From Paenibacillus wulumuqiensis (GTDB lineage Bacteria; Bacillota; Bacilli; Paenibacillales; Paenibacillaceae), in the NCBI RefSeq assembly GCF_000971965.1, contig NZ_LAQP01000017.1, positions 1 through 64,000 of the forward strand: a stretch of 64,000 nucleotides of DNA, given 5' to 3'. Of this stretch, positions 61,438-64,000 are shown in pieces. The notes beneath the pieces were generated by a model. That model worked only from the letters and a program-made list of their open reading frames with translations, ran no database searches and was not told the origin of the DNA. The first letter of the stretch is position 1. Every line of letters begins with the position of its first letter. A program made the position numbers and the translations under genes.

Positions 61438-62754
61438 TTATTCGGTCACCAGATACTGGTTTAGTGTCGCTTTGAGCAGCTCTTCGCGACCGGATTCGTT
61501 TGGACGCGGATTCTCGTTATTCAGTGCATATTCCGCCAGGGAAGACAGTGTGGCTTTGCCGCCAACCACGTCGGCACCGATGCCTTCACGGAAGCTGCTG
61601 TAACGCTGGTCGATAAAGTCTTCAAAGACGCGGTCTTCCAGCAGGCGTGCTGCTGTTGTCAGACCTTTGGCAAACGTATCCATACCGGCTATATGAGCGA
61701 TCACCAGGTCATCCGGGGTAAAGGAAGGACGGCGTACTTTGGCATCAAAGTTAATACCGCCGCGGCCCAGACCGCCATTTTGCAGCACTTCGTACATGGT
61801 AGTCGTTGCTGCATACAGGTCTACCGGGAATTCATCCGTATCCCAGCCGATCAGCAGATCGCCCTGGTTCGCATCCAGCGAGCCGAGCATGCCTTCCGTA
61901 CGGGCCACGCGCAGCTCATGCTGGAACGTATGGCCGGCCAGTGTGGCATGATTGGCTTCCAGGTTCAATTTGAAATGATCGGTCAGATCATATTTTTTGA
62001 GGAAAGAAATCGCTGTAGCCGCATCAAAGTCATACTGGTGCTTGGTCGGCTCTTTTGGCTTCGGTTCGATCAGGAACTGAGCATCAAAGCCGATTTCCTT
62101 GGCATAATCGACAGCCATATGGAACATGCGGGCCATATTGTCCTGCTCCAGCGCATAGTCCGTATTCAGTAGCGTCTCGTAACCTTCACGGCCGCCCCAG
62201 AACACATAGTTTTCGGCGCCCAGACGTTTGCCGACTTCCAGACCTTTTTTGATCTGTGCTGCTGCATGAGCGTATACATCCGCATTGCATGTCGATGCCG
62301 CACCGTGCATAAAGCGCGGGTTGCTGAACATGTTGGCTGTATTCCACAGCAGTTTTTTGCCGGTCTGCTTCATATGTTGTTCAATCATATCGACAATTGT
62401 ATCGATATTGTTGTAAAATTCGCGAAGACTGTCTCCTTCGGGAGCGATATCCACATCATGGAAACAGAAGTATGGCATGCTCAGTTTGTCCATCAGCTCG
62501 AACAGTCCTTCGACGCGAGCCTTGGCCAGATCCATGCCTGTATAGGAGCCCCACGGCCGGGAAGCGGTTTCAACACCAAACGGATCAGCACCGCCGGCAA
62601 CCAGTGTATGCCAGTATGCCATACCGAAGCGCAGATGCTCTTCCATCGTCTTGCCCGCTACGATCTGGGACGGGTTATAAAATTTGAAAGCATAGGGATT
62701 TTTGGATTGGACACCTTCGTAAGCTACTTTCTCAACATTTGCAAAGTAAGCCAT
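61438..62754 (-). CDS. xylA: Xylose isomerase
   Basis: A 438-residue class II xylose isomerase converting D-xylose to D-xylulose. The catalytic His-Asp pair is in [15 protein letters not shown], the metal-binding Glu in [22 protein letters not shown], and further metal ligands in [19 protein letters not shown] and GSLDANQGD. The length and N-terminal start ([13 protein letters not shown]) are standard. GAGGAGG precedes the ATG. The promoter, operator and cre lie upstream. Confidence 0.97.
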   Translation of the reverse strand: MAYFANVEKVAYEGVQSKNPYAFKFYNPSQIVAGKTMEEHLRFGMAYWHTLVAGGADPFGVETASRPWGSYTGMDLAKARVEGLFELMDKLSMPYFCFHDVDIAPEGDSLREFYNNIDTIVDMIEQHMKQTGKKLLWNTANMFSNPRFMHGAASTCNADVYAHAAAQIKKGLEVGKRLGAENYVFWGGREGYETLLNTDYALEQDNMARMFHMAVDYAKEIGFDAQFLIEPKPKEPTKHQYDFDAATAISFLKKYDLTDHFKLNLEANHATLAGHTFQHELRVARTEGMLGSLDANQGDLLIGWDTDEFPVDLYAATTTMYEVLQNGGLGRGGINFDAKVRRPSFTPDDLVIAHIAGMDTFAKGLTTAARLLEDRVFEDFIDQRYSSFREGIGADVVGGKATLSSLAEYALNNENPRPNESGREELLKATLNQYLVTE

Positions 62755-62857
62755 TACATAAATCCTCCTCTTATGTGTTCATGGGCGTGAAATTTCACGG
62801 CAGAACAGGTAGTCCATCACCCGGTGAGCTGTCCGCTGCGCAAAATAGCCGCTTGAA

Positions 62858-62871
62858 AGAAATCGTTTACA
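62858..62871 (-). promoter_or_regulatory. cre site of xylA
   Basis: AGAAATCGTTTACA matches the CcpA consensus (TGWAANCGNTNWCA) at all but the first base. It lies just downstream of the xylA promoter -10 box, where CcpA binding would block transcription. Confidence 0.65.
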
Positions 62872-62876
62872 TCGCT

Positions 62877-62905
62877 ATCCTAACATATACAATATACTTT
62901 GTCTA
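62877..62905 (-). promoter_or_regulatory. Promoter of xylAB
   Basis: On the minus strand TAGACA (62900-62905) and TAGGAT (62877-62882) are 17 bases apart. The XylR operator overlaps the -35 box. Confidence 0.6.
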
Positions 62906-62920
62906 TGCATTAAACAAAGT
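62896..62920. promoter_or_regulatory. XylR operator
   Basis: ACTTTGT (62896-62902) and ACAAAGT (62914-62920) form an inverted repeat of xyl-operator type, between xylA and xylR. XylR bound here would repress xylAB and perhaps itself; xylose relieves this. Confidence 0.7.
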
Positions 62921-62949
62921 CTTGAAAATGGAATAAAGGAGACCCGTTC

Positions 62950-64000
62950 ATGAAGATTACAGGAGACCAGGCACTCGTCAAAAGAATCAACAAATCACTT
63001 CTGCTGGACAGTATTCGCCAGCACGCACCACTGTCACGCGCAAGTCTCTCCCGTCTCATCGGGCTGAACAAAGCTACCGTCTCCAATCTGGTGCAGGAAC
63101 TGATTGACGATCAACTTGTACTGGAATCCGGAGAAGGACAGTCCAGCGGCGGACGCAAGCCGCTCATGCTGGAATTCAACCGTACCGCCGGCTATGCTGC
63201 CGGTGTGGAGCTGACCGTCAACGAACTGACTATCGTGCTCACCGATCTGGAAGGAGAGATTATCGCCCGTCAAATGATGCCCTTGCAGGATCACCAGGTA
63301 TCCACGACCCTGGAATTGATGCAGCAGATGATGACCCGGCTGCTGACCGAAGTCCCTGCCTCTGTGCACGGGCTGGTCGGGATGGGCGTCGGTGTGCCGG
63401 GCATGGTCGATGCGCTGGGCAATGTGCTGTTCGCTCCCAACCTCGGCTGGGAAGGCGTACCGCTGCGCGAGGAACTGGAGCAGCTGTTCGGACTGCCCGT
63501 GACGATCGATAATGAAGCCAATGCTGGCGCAATCGGTGAACTGCAGTTTGGCGCTGGACGGCATGTCCGCAATCTGGTCTATGTCAGTGTGGGCATGGGG
63601 ATCGGCTCCGGTATCATTATCGATGGCGAGCCGTACAAGGGCGCACGCGGTTATGCCGGAGAGACCGGTCATATGTCGGTCGAGGCGTACGGTCTGCCCT
63701 GCTCCTGCGGCAGCAGAGGGTGCTGGGAGCTGTATGCGTCGGAGCTGGCCTATGATCATGCGCTTCGTGATCCGCTGCTGGACAGTACCACCGCCTACTG
63801 GGTACAGCAGGCGCAGTGGGACGAACCCGAAGCGATCGAGCTATTCCGACGGATTGGCGAATACCTTGGGATCGGCATCACTAATCTGGTCAACAGCTTT
63901 AACCCGGAAGTCGTTATTATTGGCGGCCATATGCGGCAGGCGCAGCCATGGATCGCACCGCACGTGCAGTCAGTCGTATCGCAGCGCACCCTGCCGTATC
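62950..64000 (+). CDS. xylR: Xylose repressor XylR (ROK family), 3' end outside the window
   Basis: The first 350 codons of a ROK-family repressor, cut by the window end. A winged helix (about 15-70: SLLLDSIRQHAPLSRASLSRLIGLNKATVSNLVQELIDDQLVLESG) precedes the sugar-kinase-like ROK domain with LVGMGVGVPGMVDALGNVLFAPNLGW and VTIDNEANAGAIGELQFGAGRHVRNLVYVSVGMGIGSGIIIDG. The zinc motif GETGHMSV...GLPCSCGSRGCWELYAS is also present. AAGGAG precedes the ATG at 62950. It is divergent from xylAB, the usual arrangement. Confidence 0.93.
   Translation, partial: MKITGDQALVKRINKSLLLDSIRQHAPLSRASLSRLIGLNKATVSNLVQELIDDQLVLESGEGQSSGGRKPLMLEFNRTAGYAAGVELTVNELTIVLTDLEGEIIARQMMPLQDHQVSTTLELMQQMMTRLLTEVPASVHGLVGMGVGVPGMVDALGNVLFAPNLGWEGVPLREELEQLFGLPVTIDNEANAGAIGELQFGAGRHVRNLVYVSVGMGIGSGIIIDGEPYKGARGYAGETGHMSVEAYGLPCSCGSRGCWELYASELAYDHALRDPLLDSTTAYWVQQAQWDEPEAIELFRRIGEYLGIGITNLVNSFNPEVVIIGGHMRQAQPWIAPHVQSVVSQRTLPY

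Overview
The window reads as chromosomal DNA of a Paenibacillus-like Firmicute of the Paenibacillaceae. The evidence is a 16S rRNA 5' end of Paenibacillus type at the left edge, strong AGGAGG ribosome-binding sites, GTG/TTG starts, and spore and general-stress families typical of Bacillales. No phage, complete transposon or CRISPR array is visible. Most genes lie on the minus strand.

Left part (1-20.6 kb). The rRNA operon starts at about 167 and runs out of the window, behind two clear and one weaker tandem promoter. Then come a YgxA-like nucleotidyltransferase, a GH18 spore/cell-wall hydrolase, perR, a membrane/DUF4097 envelope pair, MgtC, a GNAT enzyme, and gatC-gatA-gatB for amidated aminoacyl-tRNAs. 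After these are an MBL hydrolase, a thioredoxin-like protein, DedA, a SAM methyltransferase, an alpha/beta hydrolase, YyaC, and small stress or membrane proteins (DUF1128, PAP2, GlsB/YeaQ, YtxH, DUF5665). A 1-kb non-coding stretch at 20.64-21.64 kb carries two related long palindromic repeats.

General-stress region (21.6-33.5 kb). On the minus strand lie a REC-PP2C phosphatase, a CHASE3-like/HAMP/GAF hybrid kinase with three receivers, a CheR-type methyltransferase, a second hybrid kinase, then rsbV-rsbW-sigB. This is the component set of the RsbK/RsbY/RsbM route to SigB known from the Bacillus cereus group. I find matching SigB-type promoters (GTTTCA-N14-GGGTWA) upstream of rsbV, a YflT-type stress gene and a DUF948 gene, with weaker candidates upstream of DUF1328 and GlsB genes.

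Middle (33.6-38.6 kb): YpmS-like protein, cation diffusion facilitator, ABC-F ATPase, and MBL hydrolase.

Heme-iron region (38.8-51.3 kb). Two divergent, Fur-box-controlled operons each encode a heme ABC importer. The minus-strand operon also encodes three secreted NEAT proteins, one with seven NEAT domains. The plus-strand operon ends in an IsdG-type heme oxygenase. An AraC regulator follows. No sortase or LPXTG anchor is present.

Structured-RNA/slipin region (51.4-54.5 kb). Ahead of a slipin (SPFH) gene is a strongly structured non-coding stretch. It contains a T-arm, an acceptor-like hairpin, a D-arm and an Asn(GUU)-like anticodon arm in permuted order. This is the most unusual object in the window. 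An Nfu-N/HEAT-repeat protein (CvfC-like) follows.

Right part (54.5-64 kb). A lysine riboswitch controls a LysP permease. Then come a CcpA-controlled arabinanase, a secreted transglutaminase-like protein, and the xylose locus (xylA-xylB and divergent xylR, cut by the window end) with operator and cre sites.
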